Below, piece after piece: positions 24,362 through 33,086 of a stretch of 64,000 bases of DNA. The stretch spans positions 1 through 64,000 of the forward strand of contig JAEWMY010000033.1 of the NCBI GenBank assembly GCA_023393015.1, read 5' to 3'. Under the pieces are notes generated by a model. The model was not told where the DNA came from and made no database searches. It saw nothing but the letters and a program-made list of their open reading frames with translations. The translations under genes were made by a program, and so were the position numbers. How positions within the stretch are numbered: position 1 is the first letter of the stretch; every line of letters begins with the position of its first letter. Origin of the DNA: Spirochaetota bacterium (lineage in GTDB: Bacteria; Spirochaetota; Spirochaetia; Treponematales; Treponemataceae).

Positions 24362-24676
24362 CTATTTCCCGTAGGAACAGCAATAGTCCGCCACTTCGCG
24401 GACTATGAGGTCGAACGACGATTTTTCCGGAACGTCGAAGGCGGATCCAGCGGAATACGTCGCGTACGAAGTCGAACCCGGAAGGCGTACGTCCATCGAA
24501 CCCGCCAGCACCTCCATCGTCTCCGCGACCCCGGTCGAGAAGGTATATTCCCCGGGCAACATGATGCCGAGCGTTTTCTTTTCGCCCGACGCGAACACGA
24601 CCGTCCGGCTCGTCACCTTCCCGTCAAAGTACACGTTCGCCTTTTTGACCACCGTTACGTTCTTGAAATCATCCAT
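24362..24676 (-). CDS. ppnP: Pyrimidine/purine nucleoside phosphorylase PpnP
   Basis: A 104-residue single cupin-like barrel of the DUF1255/PpnP family: [35 protein letters not shown] and [15 protein letters not shown] are recognisable family segments. E. coli PpnP cleaves a broad range of nucleosides with phosphate. A GGGGAG site precedes the ATG and a TATACT -10 lies about 30 nt upstream on the minus strand. It is followed at once by the YgjV-GNAT gene. The link between the two is not understood. Confidence 0.88.
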   Translation of the reverse strand: MDDFKNVTVVKKANVYFDGKVTSRTVVFASGEKKTLGIMLPGEYTFSTGVAETMEVLAGSMDVRLPGSTSYATYSAGSAFDVPEKSSFDLIVREVADYCCSYGK

Positions 24677-24733
24677 GTTGCTCCCCGCTTATGAGGGGAA
24701 GTATACACGGGTTTACCCCGTATTTCCACCGGC

Positions 24734-24892
24734 TTATCGTTCCTGTTCGTACGGCGGAACGAACCCCGAACAACCGGAACAGCCCGCGCATCCGCCGCCG
24801 CAGCCGGATTCGGACTTCGATTTTCGAGAGGCGCGGTATATCGCGAACGCGAGAGCTCCTACGAGGACGACCCCGGCGAGTATCGTGGCCAT
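24734..24892 (-). CDS. Small Cys-rich membrane protein (FeoB-associated type)
   Basis: A 52-residue protein: one trans-membrane helix (ATILAGVVLVGALAFAIY) followed by a short basic stretch and a Cys cluster of the form CGGGCAGCSGC. This is the layout of FeoB-associated Cys-rich membrane proteins, thought to help iron handling, but no feoB lies nearby. ATG 24892 has AAGGAG 6 nt upstream. A longer in-frame form from ATG 24964 would add 24 residues and start 13 nt after a good promoter; the Shine-Dalgarno favours the short form. Confidence 0.7.
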   Translation of the reverse strand: MATILAGVVLVGALAFAIYRASRKSKSESGCGGGCAGCSGCSGFVPPYEQER

Positions 24893-24924
24893 TACGACTC
24901 CTTCGCCCGAAACGTTCGAACGAC

Positions 24925-24948
24925 CGGGACGCATTGGGGCACGTCCCG
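24925..24948 (-). other. Hairpin in the leader of the Cys-rich protein gene
   Basis: CGGGACG (24925-24931) and CGTCCCG (24942-24948) form a perfect 7-bp stem. It lies between the promoter and the start codon and could affect translation; no U-run follows. Confidence 0.45.
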
Positions 24949-24977
24949 ATCGCCGTTCGTTCATGGCTTACGGCTAA

Positions 24978-25006
24978 AGTTTACTTAGACTAACATTGTC
25001 TGTCAA
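24978..25006 (-). promoter_or_regulatory. Sigma-70 promoter of the Cys-rich protein gene
   Basis: On the minus strand TTGACA (25006-25001), 17 nt, TAAACT (24983-24978). It diverges from the adenine-methylase promoter. Confidence 0.6.
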
Positions 25007-25040
25007 GGTTATTCGTCTGGCGAAGGGGATTTATTTCGTA

Positions 25041-25046
25041 TACACT
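25041..25046 (+). promoter_or_regulatory. -10 promoter element of the DNA methylase gene
   Basis: TACACT (or the overlapping TATACA at 25039-25044) ends 8 nt before ATG 25055, giving a leader of at most 1-3 nt. Confidence 0.45.
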
Positions 25047-25054
25047 GAACCTCG

Positions 25055-26197
25055 ATGAGAACCCCGAGCGAGGCGAACGGCGCGACAACGACGGCCGACA
25101 CCGAGAATCCCGAGTACCTCACGCGGCAGTTGATCACCTGCATCGGAAACAAACGCGCGCTTCTGCCCTTTATCGGCGAGGCGGTTGAGCGGGTCCGCGC
25201 GCGGCTCGGGAACGGACCCCTCTCGTTCTTCGACGCCTTTTCGGGTTCGGGTATCGTCTCCCGTTACCTGAGGCGGTACGCGCGCCTCGTCGTCGCGAAC
25301 GACCTCGAGGCCTACGCGGGAGCGATCTCGCGCTGCTACCTCGCCAACGGGGAAGACGTCGATACGAGCGAGTTCCGCGCGATCCACGAATCCATAGCGC
25401 GCGCGCTCGCGGAAGGCCCCCTCGAGCCGGGCTTCGTCTCGGAACTCTACGCCCCGGCGAGCGACGACTCGATACGCCCGGGAGAACGCGCCTTCTTCAC
25501 CGCGAGAAACGCCCGCTTCATCGACACCGCGCTCGCGCGGATAGCCGAGGCCCCGGCGCGCTGGCGCGACTTCCTCGTCGCGCCCCTCGTCGCGGAGGCG
25601 TCGATTCACGCCAACACCTCGGGCGTCTTCAAGGGTTTTTACAAGGACGCGAAAACAGGCATCGGCAGGTTCGGAGGCGGCAAGGGAGACTCGCTCTCGC
25701 GCATCCTCGGCGACATATCCCTTCCCTTCCCCGTCACGAGCGCGTTTCCGGTGGAGTCGATCGTCCTCTCGGGCGACGCGAACGAATCGTGCCTTCTCGC
25801 CCCGGAGTGCGATGTCGCCTATCTCGACCCTCCCTACAACCAGCATCCATACGGCTCGAATTACTTCATGCTGAACCTCATCGCCGCGGGAGAGCGGCCG
25901 GCCTCCGTCTCCGCGGTGTCCGGAATCCCGCGCGACTGGAATCGTTCCGCGTACAACCGCCGGAGCGAGGCCGCGCGCGCGCTCGGCGAACTCGCTGAAC
26001 GCGTACGCGCGAAATTCCTCGTCGTCTCGTTCAATTCCGAGGGTTTCATTCCGCGCGACGAGATGGAAGCGCTCCTCTCCCGCGTCGGTAAAGTCGAGTC
26101 GGTGGAGACGAGGTACAACGCCTTCAGGGGAAGCCGGAATCTCAGGTCGCGAGCCCTCCATCTCAGCGAATATGTCTTTATCGTGGAGAAACGATAG
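25055..26197 (+). CDS. D12-class N6-adenine DNA methyltransferase (Dam-like), orphan
   Basis: A 380-residue DNA methylase of the alpha/D12 class. The N-terminal LITCIGNKRALLPFI and FFDAFSGSGIVSRYL form the AdoMet-binding motifs X and I, and AYLDPPYNQHPYGSNY is the catalytic DPPY motif IV. The region between carries the target-recognition domain, so the recognised sequence cannot be read off. No restriction endonuclease or specificity subunit lies next to it, so it acts either as a solitary regulator of DNA replication, repair or expression, or as protection against a cognate nuclease elsewhere. It is 66 residues longer than the typical Dam of about 280, mainly in the middle. Confidence 0.88.
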   Translation: MRTPSEANGATTTADTENPEYLTRQLITCIGNKRALLPFIGEAVERVRARLGNGPLSFFDAFSGSGIVSRYLRRYARLVVANDLEAYAGAISRCYLANGEDVDTSEFRAIHESIARALAEGPLEPGFVSELYAPASDDSIRPGERAFFTARNARFIDTALARIAEAPARWRDFLVAPLVAEASIHANTSGVFKGFYKDAKTGIGRFGGGKGDSLSRILGDISLPFPVTSAFPVESIVLSGDANESCLLAPECDVAYLDPPYNQHPYGSNYFMLNLIAAGERPASVSAVSGIPRDWNRSAYNRRSEAARALGELAERVRAKFLVVSFNSEGFIPRDEMEALLSRVGKVESVETRYNAFRGSRNLRSRALHLSEYVFIVEKR

Positions 26198-26202
26198 GAG
26201 CG

Positions 26203-26241
26203 CCGTCATCCGTCGCGGGCCGTCATCCGTCGCGGGCCGTC
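26203..26241 (+). repeat. 17-bp tandem repeat after the methylase gene
   Basis: CCGTCATCCGTCGCGGG occurs at 26203-26219 and 26220-26236, followed by a partial third copy (CCGTC). It begins 5 nt after the methylase stop codon, in the gap to the convergent nth gene. Confidence 0.8.
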
Positions 26242-26253
26242 GGCCGCGAGACG

Positions 26254-26889
26254 CTACAGGCCGTTTTTCGGGCAGACGTCGGCGAGCGGGCACTCGCCGC
26301 ATTTGGGGGAGCGGGCCGTACAGACATAGCGGCCGTGCAAGAGCAGCAGGTGGTGGGCCGTCATGGCGTACCGTTTCGGTATCTTCCGGAGCAAGTCTTC
26401 CTCGACGGCGCGGGGCGTCGTCGCTTCGCTGAGGCCCAGGCGCGGGGCGACGCGCAAGAGGTGCGTGTCCACCGGGATCGTCGGCTTTCCGAACACGACG
26501 TTGAGAATCACGTTCGCCGTCTTTCTCCCGACGCCGGGAAGGCTCTCGAGGCCCTCGCGCGTGTCGGGAAGGCGGCCGTCGAAACGTTCGACGAGAGCGC
26601 GGCTTAAGGCGATGATATGCCGGGTCTTCGTCGGGTAAAGGTTCACCGATTTCACGTATTCCCTGAGGCCGTCCTCGCCGAGAGCGATCATCTTCCCCGG
26701 CGTATCGACCTCCGCGAAGAGCGCGCGCGTCGCGCGGTTTACCCCCTTGTCGGTCATCTGCGCGGAAAGGACCACGGCGACGAGCAGGGTGTAGTCGTTC
26801 ACGCTCTCGAGCTCGGTTTTCGGCTCGGGGAGCGCGGCCGAGAGGCGTTTGAAGACGAGCGCGATTTCGCGCGATTCGAGCAGTTTCAT
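26254..26889 (-). CDS. nth: Endonuclease III
   Basis: A 211-residue DNA glycosylase/AP lyase for oxidised pyrimidines. The helix-hairpin-helix LPGVGRKTAN contains catalytic K123, and D141 follows in IPVDTH. Four Cys at the C-terminus (C-X6-C-X2-C-X5-C) bind the 4Fe-4S cluster. The ATG at 26889 is preferred to one 13 codons upstream, since the protein then begins at the usual first helix and a TACACT box lies 9 nt before it. It shares a short intergenic region with the divergent ABC-F gene. Confidence 0.95.
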   Translation of the reverse strand: MKLLESREIALVFKRLSAALPEPKTELESVNDYTLLVAVVLSAQMTDKGVNRATRALFAEVDTPGKMIALGEDGLREYVKSVNLYPTKTRHIIALSRALVERFDGRLPDTREGLESLPGVGRKTANVILNVVFGKPTIPVDTHLLRVAPRLGLSEATTPRAVEEDLLRKIPKRYAMTAHHLLLLHGRYVCTARSPKCGECPLADVCPKNGL

Positions 26890-26935
26890 GCGGGATTGAG
26901 TGTAGCGCGTGTTCCCCGGCGGGGGCAAGGCCTGC

Positions 26936-26941
26936 TATACT
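26936..26941 (+). promoter_or_regulatory. Extended -10 promoter of the ABC-F gene
   Basis: TGC-TATACT ends 6 nt before ATG 26948; predicts a leaderless mRNA. On the opposite strand TACACT (26904-26899) would serve nth, 9 nt before its ATG. Confidence 0.6.
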
Positions 26942-26947
26942 GCCGCC

Positions 26948-28864
26948 ATGAACCTCCTTTCCGTCAGCAAACTTTCGCGCCGGGGACGAATCGCCCCGCT
27001 CTTCGAGGACGTCACCTTCGGACTCGACGAGGGCGAGAAGATCGCCCTCATCGGCCGAAACGGCTCGGGCAAGAGCACCCTCCTCGCCTGCGTCGCGGGG
27101 ACCCTCGCGCCCGATTCCGGCACCGTCACGATCAGCAAGGAGGCCGGCGTTTCCTGGCTCCCGCAAACCCCCGAGTTCCGTCCCGAGGACACGATACGCG
27201 ACCATGTCTTCCGTTCCAAAAGCCCGTCCCTCGCCGTCATTCGCGACTACGAGGCCGCCTGCGAGGCGATCGCGGCGGGTTCCGCGGCGGCGGCCGACCG
27301 GCTCGACGCCCTTACGGGCGAGATGGACGAGAAGTCGCTGTGGGATTACGAGGCGCGCGTGCGCTCGGTCCTCACGCGGCTCTCTATCCGCGACATGGAC
27401 GCCCGCATGGACTCCCTCTCGGGCGGAATGCTCAAGAAGGTCGCGCTCGCGCAGGCGCTCGTCGAGGACACGCGGATACTCCTCCTCGACGAGCCGACGA
27501 ACCACCTCGACATCGCCACAATCGCCTGGCTCGAGGGATACCTCGCGGAAACCGACCGGGCGGTGCTCATGGTCACGCACGACCGCTACTTTCTCGACGC
27601 GGTATGCACCTCCATCCACGAGATCGACGGTACCGCGCTCAAGCGTTACGAGGGAAATTTCTCCCGCTACCTCGAGAAGAAGGCGATCGAGGAAGAGATC
27701 GCCGAACGGACGGAAGCGCGCATCGAGTCGGTCCTGCGCACGGAACGCGAGTGGCTCCTTCGCGGGCCCCAGGCGCGCGGGACCAAGGCGAAGGCGCGCG
27801 TCCAGGCCATAAAGCGGATGAACGACCGGGAAAGGCGCGAGGAGGACGAGGGCTTCTCCTTCAGCGTCTCGGGCCGAAGGCTCGGCGGAAAAATTCTCGA
27901 GGCGGACGGGATAGCGAAGACCTGGCGTTCGAACGGAGGCGCGAAGACGGTCGTCTCGGGTTTCTCGTGGAAATTCCGCAAGGGCGAGCGGATCGGCGTC
28001 TTCGGCGACAACGGCTCGGGCAAGACCACCCTCCTCAACCTGCTTTCCGGCTCGATCGCGCCCGACGCGGGAACCGTGACGCGCGGGGAAAACACCGTCA
28101 TCGGGTACTACCGGCAAAACCCGGAGATTTCGGACTCGACGCAAACCCCGCTCGAGTACATCAAGGAAACCGCCGAGATCGTCGTGCAGTCCGACGGCAG
28201 GGAGCTGACCGCCTCGGCGCTCCTCGAGCGGTTCGGGATCGCGGGTCCGACGCAGTACTCGCCGCTCGCCGCCCTCTCGGGCGGCGAGCGGAAGCGCGTG
28301 TACCTCGTCCGGCTTCTCATGACGAACCCGAATTTCCTCGTGCTCGACGAGCCGACGAACGACTTCGACATCTACACGATGGGAGTGCTCGAATCATTCC
28401 TCTCGGGATACGAGGGATGCCTTCTCGTCGTCTCCCACGACCGCTTCTTCATGGACCGTTCGGTCGACACCCTCTTCGTCGTAGGCGGCGACGGCTCGGT
28501 CGAGGCCTTCGCGGGAAGCTGTTCGGATTATCTCGCCTGGCGCGAAGAGGAACGCGCAGAGGGAGAGCGGATTCGCCGCGCCGAAGCCGCTCGCGGCTCG
28601 GCGGCCACGTCGGGTTCGACCGGCGCGGCGGGACCGGCGGGCGCGAAACAGAAAAAACGAAGCTTTCGGGAAGAACGCGAGTTTGCCGAGATCGAGAAGG
28701 AAATCGCCTCGCTCGAGGACCGCAAGAAGGAACTCGAGACCCTGTTATCCGGCGGCGAAAGCGATCACGTCAGGCTGCGCGAGCTCGGCGGGGAGTTCGA
28801 CCGCGTCTCCTCGGAACTCGAGACCAAGTACGCGCGATGGGAGACCCTGGCCGAACTCGGGTAA
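26948..28864 (+). CDS. ABC-F ATPase, Uup-like
   Basis: A 638-residue cytosolic protein with two ABC domains and no membrane segment. Walker A sites are GRNGSGKST (about 37-45) and GDNGSGKTT (about 353-361); signatures are LSGGMLKKVALAQ and LSGGERKRVYLVR; Walker B sites are LLLDEPTNH and LVLDEPTND. The ~70-residue linker between the domains and a charged C-terminal coiled coil (KQKKRSFREEREFAEIEKEIASLE, beginning near 565) match Uup rather than EttA. Uup binds DNA or ribosomes and influences translation and branched-DNA stability. ATG 26948 is chosen over 26909 because the promoter lies between them. Confidence 0.9.
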   Translation: MNLLSVSKLSRRGRIAPLFEDVTFGLDEGEKIALIGRNGSGKSTLLACVAGTLAPDSGTVTISKEAGVSWLPQTPEFRPEDTIRDHVFRSKSPSLAVIRDYEAACEAIAAGSAAAADRLDALTGEMDEKSLWDYEARVRSVLTRLSIRDMDARMDSLSGGMLKKVALAQALVEDTRILLLDEPTNHLDIATIAWLEGYLAETDRAVLMVTHDRYFLDAVCTSIHEIDGTALKRYEGNFSRYLEKKAIEEEIAERTEARIESVLRTEREWLLRGPQARGTKAKARVQAIKRMNDRERREEDEGFSFSVSGRRLGGKILEADGIAKTWRSNGGAKTVVSGFSWKFRKGERIGVFGDNGSGKTTLLNLLSGSIAPDAGTVTRGENTVIGYYRQNPEISDSTQTPLEYIKETAEIVVQSDGRELTASALLERFGIAGPTQYSPLAALSGGERKRVYLVRLLMTNPNFLVLDEPTNDFDIYTMGVLESFLSGYEGCLLVVSHDRFFMDRSVDTLFVVGGDGSVEAFAGSCSDYLAWREEERAEGERIRRAEAARGSAATSGSTGAAGPAGAKQKKRSFREEREFAEIEKEIASLEDRKKELETLLSGGESDHVRLRELGGEFDRVSSELETKYARWETLAELG

Positions 28865-28872
28865 GCCGACCG

Positions 28873-28924
28873 GGCTTCGGCACGCCACCAACCCGGCTTC
28901 GGCACGCCACCAACCCGGCTTCGG
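28873..28924 (+). repeat. 22-bp tandem repeat after the ABC-F gene
   Basis: The unit beginning GGCTTCGGCACGCC occurs at 28873-28894 and 28895-28916, with eight bases of a third copy after it. It starts 9 nt after the stop codon, in the gap before a convergent gene. Confidence 0.8.
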
Positions 28925-28945
28925 ATAGCCTTTCGAAACGCGCGA

Positions 28946-29734
28946 TCAGGTCACCCAGCCGCCCGCACGCATCCGGGCGACAACGGCGCTAAAATCGTAG
29001 CGCGCCTCGGCGAAGGCAAAAACGTCGGTCTCCGTATCCCATACGCCGTAATACGCGGGCCACGATTCGTACGACGGCTCCGCGTCGAGTCCGTTGAAGG
29101 CGCGCGGGAAACCGACGCTTCCCGGATTCACGATGACGGGACCCGCGCCCAGGACTATCGTCGTTCCGGGCGCGGGGTATTCACGCGTCGGGCGCGCCGA
29201 GCTTGCCGGGCGCGCCGGGTCGGCGCCGCTCCCCGGCCTGAACACGGCGCCCTCGTGCGTGTGCCCGCACAGACACGCGCGGACGCCCGCTTCCGCCATC
29301 GACTCGAAGGCGCGCGTCGTCTCGTCCCCTCCGAAAAGGTAGCCGGTGAGCGGCTCTACGGGAGACCCGTGCGAGAGCAGGACGTCCGGGAACGCGGACA
29401 GGACGCGCGACGGCGCGAGTCCCGAAAGAAAGGCGACGTCGACGGGACGGGCCTCGCTCCGGGTCTTCTCGGCCGAGAAACGGGCAGCGGGTCCGAACCA
29501 GGAAAGGTCGAGCGCGCCGGTGAGCGCCGCGTCGTGATTGCCCAACAACGCGACGAAGGGATCGAAAGCCGACGCGAGCGACGAAAGCAGGGAGACGCAC
29601 GCGGTGGCGTCGGGTCCGTATCCCGTGCAGTCGCCGAGCATGACGAACCCGGCGCACGAGCCGTCCGCCGAGGCGAGAACGGCCTCGAACGCGTCGAGAT
29701 TCGCGTGAATGTCAGATACGACGAGTATTTTCAT
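28946..29734 (-). CDS. Calcineurin-like metallophosphoesterase (YfcE/phosphodiesterase type)
   Basis: A 262-residue protein with all metal-binding blocks of the family: SDIHAN at the N-terminus, GDCTGYG, LLGNHD, SHGSP and CGHTH, followed by VNPGSVGFPR. The two-metal site hydrolyses phosphodiesters or phosphomonoesters; the natural substrate is unknown. Two insertions rich in Ala/Gly/Pro (about 90-110 and 170-195) make it longer than YfcE (184 residues). It diverges from the next gene, and both use the same palindromic -10 sequence at 29744-29751. Confidence 0.88.
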   Translation of the reverse strand: MKILVVSDIHANLDAFEAVLASADGSCAGFVMLGDCTGYGPDATACVSLLSSLASAFDPFVALLGNHDAALTGALDLSWFGPAARFSAEKTRSEARPVDVAFLSGLAPSRVLSAFPDVLLSHGSPVEPLTGYLFGGDETTRAFESMAEAGVRACLCGHTHEGAVFRPGSGADPARPASSARPTREYPAPGTTIVLGAGPVIVNPGSVGFPRAFNGLDAEPSYESWPAYYGVWDTETDVFAFAEARYDFSAVVARMRAGGWVT

Positions 29735-29743
29735 CCTCGTTGA

Positions 29744-29751
29744 AGTATACT
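29744..29751. promoter_or_regulatory. Palindromic bidirectional -10 element
   Basis: AGTATACT reads as TATACT on both strands: 29746-29751 on plus (11 nt before ATG 29763) and 29749-29744 on minus (9 nt before ATG 29734). One site would therefore serve two divergent genes. Confidence 0.55.
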
Positions 29752-29762
29752 ATCGTTATACG

Positions 29763-30347
29763 ATGGCTAAAAGAAAAGAAACCGCCGTTTCGCGATTTCT
29801 CCAGGACCGGTTTACCCCGGAATGGAAACTGCTCGCCGAAACCGAGATCTTCGCCTCGCATACGCCCGAGTTCGCGGAACTCGAGTCGCAGTTTCGCGAA
29901 TGGCGAAACCGGCTCAAGGCTATCGGCGGATCGGACCGGGATCTCGTGACGATACGGAGCGAGATCGTCGCGCTTCGCAGGGAATTGCGCCTCAAGGGAT
30001 ACGACCTCTCACTCGCGCACGTCCGGCTCGTCGTCGACGGCTTTCGCGACGATTCCGCGACGGCCTCGGGCTTCGCGCGCGCGGTCGTCTGCTTTACGGA
30101 CAAGGGCACGTTCTTTCAGGTCGGCCAGGCGAACCACGTCGAGATCGCCGGGGCCCTCGAGAGCGTGATTTCCCGCGTGCCGGGCGTCACCGGGAGGGAA
30201 TGGCACTTTCTCTGGTTTCGCCGCGACAAGGAGGGGCTCGTCCTTTCGGGGGCGGCGACGGAGACCGCGCAGGACTTCGCGCGGCTCGAGGCGCGAGCCC
30301 GGGCCAACCCGATGAAGATACTTTCGGCCCTCAGGGATCTTTCGTAA
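29763..30347 (+). CDS. Hypothetical protein
   Basis: A 194-residue soluble protein with a helical, charged N-terminal half (residues ~15-85, possible coiled coil) and a second half with alternating strands (ARAVVCFTDKGTFFQVG, EWHFLWFRRDKEGLVLSGAA). No motif that I can assign to a known family. No signal peptide or membrane helix. The start at 29763 follows the bidirectional -10 box; an upstream ATG (29709) would read through that box. It is monocistronic, since the chemoreceptor gene downstream has its own promoter. Confidence 0.65.
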   Translation: MAKRKETAVSRFLQDRFTPEWKLLAETEIFASHTPEFAELESQFREWRNRLKAIGGSDRDLVTIRSEIVALRRELRLKGYDLSLAHVRLVVDGFRDDSATASGFARAVVCFTDKGTFFQVGQANHVEIAGALESVISRVPGVTGREWHFLWFRRDKEGLVLSGAATETAQDFARLEARARANPMKILSALRDLS

Positions 30348-30354
30348 AAAGGTT

Positions 30355-30383
30355 TTGAATTGTAGCGAGAAAACGGATACAAT
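30355..30383 (+). promoter_or_regulatory. Sigma-70 promoter of the chemoreceptor gene
   Basis: TTGAAT (30355-30360), 17 nt, TACAAT (30378-30383). A leader of about 33 nt with AAGAGG before the ATG follows. No sigma-28 element is seen. Confidence 0.7.
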
Positions 30384-30422
30384 GTCCAAAAGGAACGATT
30401 TACATAACGAAAGAGGTATACG

Positions 30423-32333
30423 ATGAAACACTCACCGCTCGCGCGCCGGATAAACAGACTCTCCGTCGCGACGTTCTTCGGCGTGCAAATCGGCACCGTG
30501 ACCGTCAGCGAGATATTCTCGCAGATGTACAACCCGACGAAGGACGTCGGATACGGCGGCCGCCTCCTTCTCGCGGCGAACCCGAGCCTCGTCGTATTCG
30601 TCCTTTTGATTTGTTCCTTTTCGGGCCTCCTGATCTGCGCGTATCTCAAACCGCTGTGGAAGGAGCTCGAGTTGCCGCCCGAGCGACGCGGCGGCAAGCA
30701 AAGCAAGCGAGCGCGAATGGTCGCGGTTCGACTGCCCTGGACGCTCATCATCTACAACGCCCTGCTCTGGACCGGCGCGATCCTCCTATTTCACCGCGTG
30801 AACGGGGGAGCGATGCCCTCGGGCCTTCCGTTGTTCTGGGTACTCGCCATCAAGCTCTCGGAGGCTTTCGCCGGCGCCCTCATCAACTCCTTCCTCATGG
30901 ACGACTATCTCAAGCAACCGAAGCAACTGCTCGGCATTACCAGGATCGAGAAGGGCGAGCGGGACAAGTTCATCGAGTACAAGTCGGTGTTCATCCCGAT
31001 AGCCGGAGGGCTCATCACCCTGACGCACCTCGCCTTCGTGACCTGGTACTATCTCGGCCGACCCGAAGGCGGCGCGGGCCCGAGCTCGCCCATCTTCTCC
31101 ATCATCACCGTCGGCCTCATCATTCAAGCCGTCATTTTCTACGTCGCCTGGCTTTCGAAAAAGCAGGACACGACACAGTACAACCTCCTCGACGAGCAGA
31201 TCCTCAAACTCGCCTCGAGCGACTCCGCCGACCTCAACCGCAAGGTCGCGATCATGAACTTCGACGAGACGGGACGTATCACCGAGAGTCTCAACTCGTA
31301 CCTCGAGGTCCTGCAGAAGATGGTCAACGAAATCCAGTCCGGCTGTTCTTCCCTCAAGGAAAACGAGTCGGGCCTCACCGCGAGCATGTTCGAGGCCGAG
31401 GAGAAACTGAAGGAGATAACGTCCTCGGTCCAGCGCGCGAACGATGAGATCGAGGAGGAACACCGAGCCACCGGCGAGTCGACGGTTTCGGTCGAGTCGA
31501 TCTCGTCCCGCATACAGGAGCTCCACGCGGCCGTTACCCAGCAAACCTCCAGCGTCAGCAACTCGAGCGCGGGAATCGAGGAGATGATCGCGAACATATC
31601 CGCGGTTTCGGCGAACGTCGACCGCATCAACAAGACGTGCGGGGACCTGCTTCTCGCCGCCAACCGGGGAAAGGACCGAATCCAGGAATCGAACAGCCTC
31701 ATCGGCAAGGTCGTCGAGTCCTCGACCCTGCTGCTCGACGCCAACAAGACGATCGCGGCGATCGCCGCGCAGACGAACCTCCTCGCCATGAACGCGGCGA
31801 TCGAGGCGGCGCACGCGGGAAACGCCGGAGCCGGATTCGCGGTAGTCGCGGACGAGATCCGCTCCCTCGCCGAAAAAAGCTCGAAGCAGTCGTCCATCGT
31901 CTCGGGGCAACTCAAGGACGTCAGGGCGGCGATCGAAAACGCGGTTTCCGCCTCGGGCGGCGCCTCGACGGGGTTCGACGAGGTACTGTCGCTCATCACG
32001 AAGGTGACGGACATGGAGCGCGAAAACGAGGGCGCGATGCGCGAGCAGAAGGCCGGGTCGGACCAGGTCGCGCAGACGCTGCAGGAGATGCAAAGCACGA
32101 CCGAGACGGTAAACCTCGCGGCGCGCTCCCTCGCCGACGGCTCTAAACAGCTCGAAAACGCCATCGGACGGCTCGTCGCATGCTCCAACCGGGTGAAGGA
32201 AGAGATGGACTCTATCCTCAACGATACCCTCGCCATGAACTCGACCTTCCAGGAAGTCGCCGCGCTCAAGGAACACAACAGCGAGGTGTTCCGGAACGTC
32301 GCGGGCCAGGTCGGCCGATTCCTGCTTACGTAA
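30423..32333 (+). CDS. Methyl-accepting chemotaxis protein with a multi-helix membrane sensor
   Basis: A 636-residue receptor. The first ~245 residues contain about five or six membrane helices (near 55-75, 102-120, 128-150, 190-212, 222-242) with short loops, and no periplasmic ligand domain and no clear HAMP domain. Residues ~270-636 form the cytoplasmic coiled coil, with the conserved tip [20 protein letters not shown] near 447-466 that binds CheA and CheW. Signals are therefore probably sensed inside or at the membrane. No che gene is adjacent; the downstream LiaF-like gene follows after 30 nt with its own AAGGAG site and may be co-transcribed. Confidence 0.92.
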   Translation: MKHSPLARRINRLSVATFFGVQIGTVTVSEIFSQMYNPTKDVGYGGRLLLAANPSLVVFVLLICSFSGLLICAYLKPLWKELELPPERRGGKQSKRARMVAVRLPWTLIIYNALLWTGAILLFHRVNGGAMPSGLPLFWVLAIKLSEAFAGALINSFLMDDYLKQPKQLLGITRIEKGERDKFIEYKSVFIPIAGGLITLTHLAFVTWYYLGRPEGGAGPSSPIFSIITVGLIIQAVIFYVAWLSKKQDTTQYNLLDEQILKLASSDSADLNRKVAIMNFDETGRITESLNSYLEVLQKMVNEIQSGCSSLKENESGLTASMFEAEEKLKEITSSVQRANDEIEEEHRATGESTVSVESISSRIQELHAAVTQQTSSVSNSSAGIEEMIANISAVSANVDRINKTCGDLLLAANRGKDRIQESNSLIGKVVESSTLLLDANKTIAAIAAQTNLLAMNAAIEAAHAGNAGAGFAVVADEIRSLAEKSSKQSSIVSGQLKDVRAAIENAVSASGGASTGFDEVLSLITKVTDMERENEGAMREQKAGSDQVAQTLQEMQSTTETVNLAARSLADGSKQLENAIGRLVACSNRVKEEMDSILNDTLAMNSTFQEVAALKEHNSEVFRNVAGQVGRFLLT

Positions 32334-32363
32334 TCCGCCGAAGCGCGGACAAGGAGTAATAGT

Positions 32364-33077
32364 ATGAAACGGGACGTGTACACGATTGTCGTCGGAACCC
32401 TCTTTATCGCGGCGGCTGTCGCGATCGGCGGGACCATGCTCGGCTTTTTCGACCTCAATCTCAGCCTTCGCGGGTGGTGGACGGTATTCATCATCGTTCC
32501 CGCGCTCATATCGATCGTGCAGGGCGGATTCAACGCGGGCAACGCCGTCATGCTCGGCGTGGGCATTCTCCTCCTCCTGAACGCGCAGGGCGTACTCCCC
32601 GAGGGTTTCGGGTGGAAGCTCATACTGCCGTTCATCCTGCTCGTCGTGGGCTTTCAGCTCCTTACCGGGGGCTCGCTGTGCGGAGGAGGAGGTCGCGGAT
32701 GCGGCGCCGGGCGTAACGGCGCGAAGGACGGCGAAGGCCAGCGCGCGACGGGCGACACCGCCTTCGCGCAGGCCATGTTCGGCGAGCAAACCGTGCGCCC
32801 CGAACGGGAAAAGTACTTCGGGGGCAGCTACGCGGCCCTCTTCGGCTCGGTTATCGTCGACTTGCGCGATGCCGTCATAACGGATGACGTGGTCGTGACC
32901 GTATCGGCCCTCTTCGGCGGAATCACGATATTCCTTCCCGAGGGAGTGCGCGTCATCACGCACGTCGCGCCGATCTTCGGCGGCGTCGACGACAAACGCG
33001 CCGGCGGCGCCCGCACGGGAGAGCACACGGTCATCGTCCGGGGGTCGGCGACCTTCGGCGGTATCGAGATCAAATAA
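32364..33077 (+). CDS. LiaF-like membrane protein
   Basis: A 237-residue protein with three or four N-terminal helices (about 7-28, 38-54, 60-75, 86-102), a Gly/Cys-rich linker and a C-terminal domain built of repeated FGG turns (SYAALFGSVIVDL, VSALFGGITIFLP, VAPIFGGVDD, GSATFGGIEIK). That repeat is the cell-wall-active antibiotic response domain of LiaF/YvqF, which controls envelope-stress two-component systems in Gram-positives. In this diderm its partner is not evident. AAGGAG lies before the ATG; the stop is 9 nt from the convergent gene. Confidence 0.82.
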   Translation: MKRDVYTIVVGTLFIAAAVAIGGTMLGFFDLNLSLRGWWTVFIIVPALISIVQGGFNAGNAVMLGVGILLLLNAQGVLPEGFGWKLILPFILLVVGFQLLTGGSLCGGGGRGCGAGRNGAKDGEGQRATGDTAFAQAMFGEQTVRPEREKYFGGSYAALFGSVIVDLRDAVITDDVVVTVSALFGGITIFLPEGVRVITHVAPIFGGVDDKRAGGARTGEHTVIVRGSATFGGIEIK

Positions 33078-33086
33078 GCGAACGTT

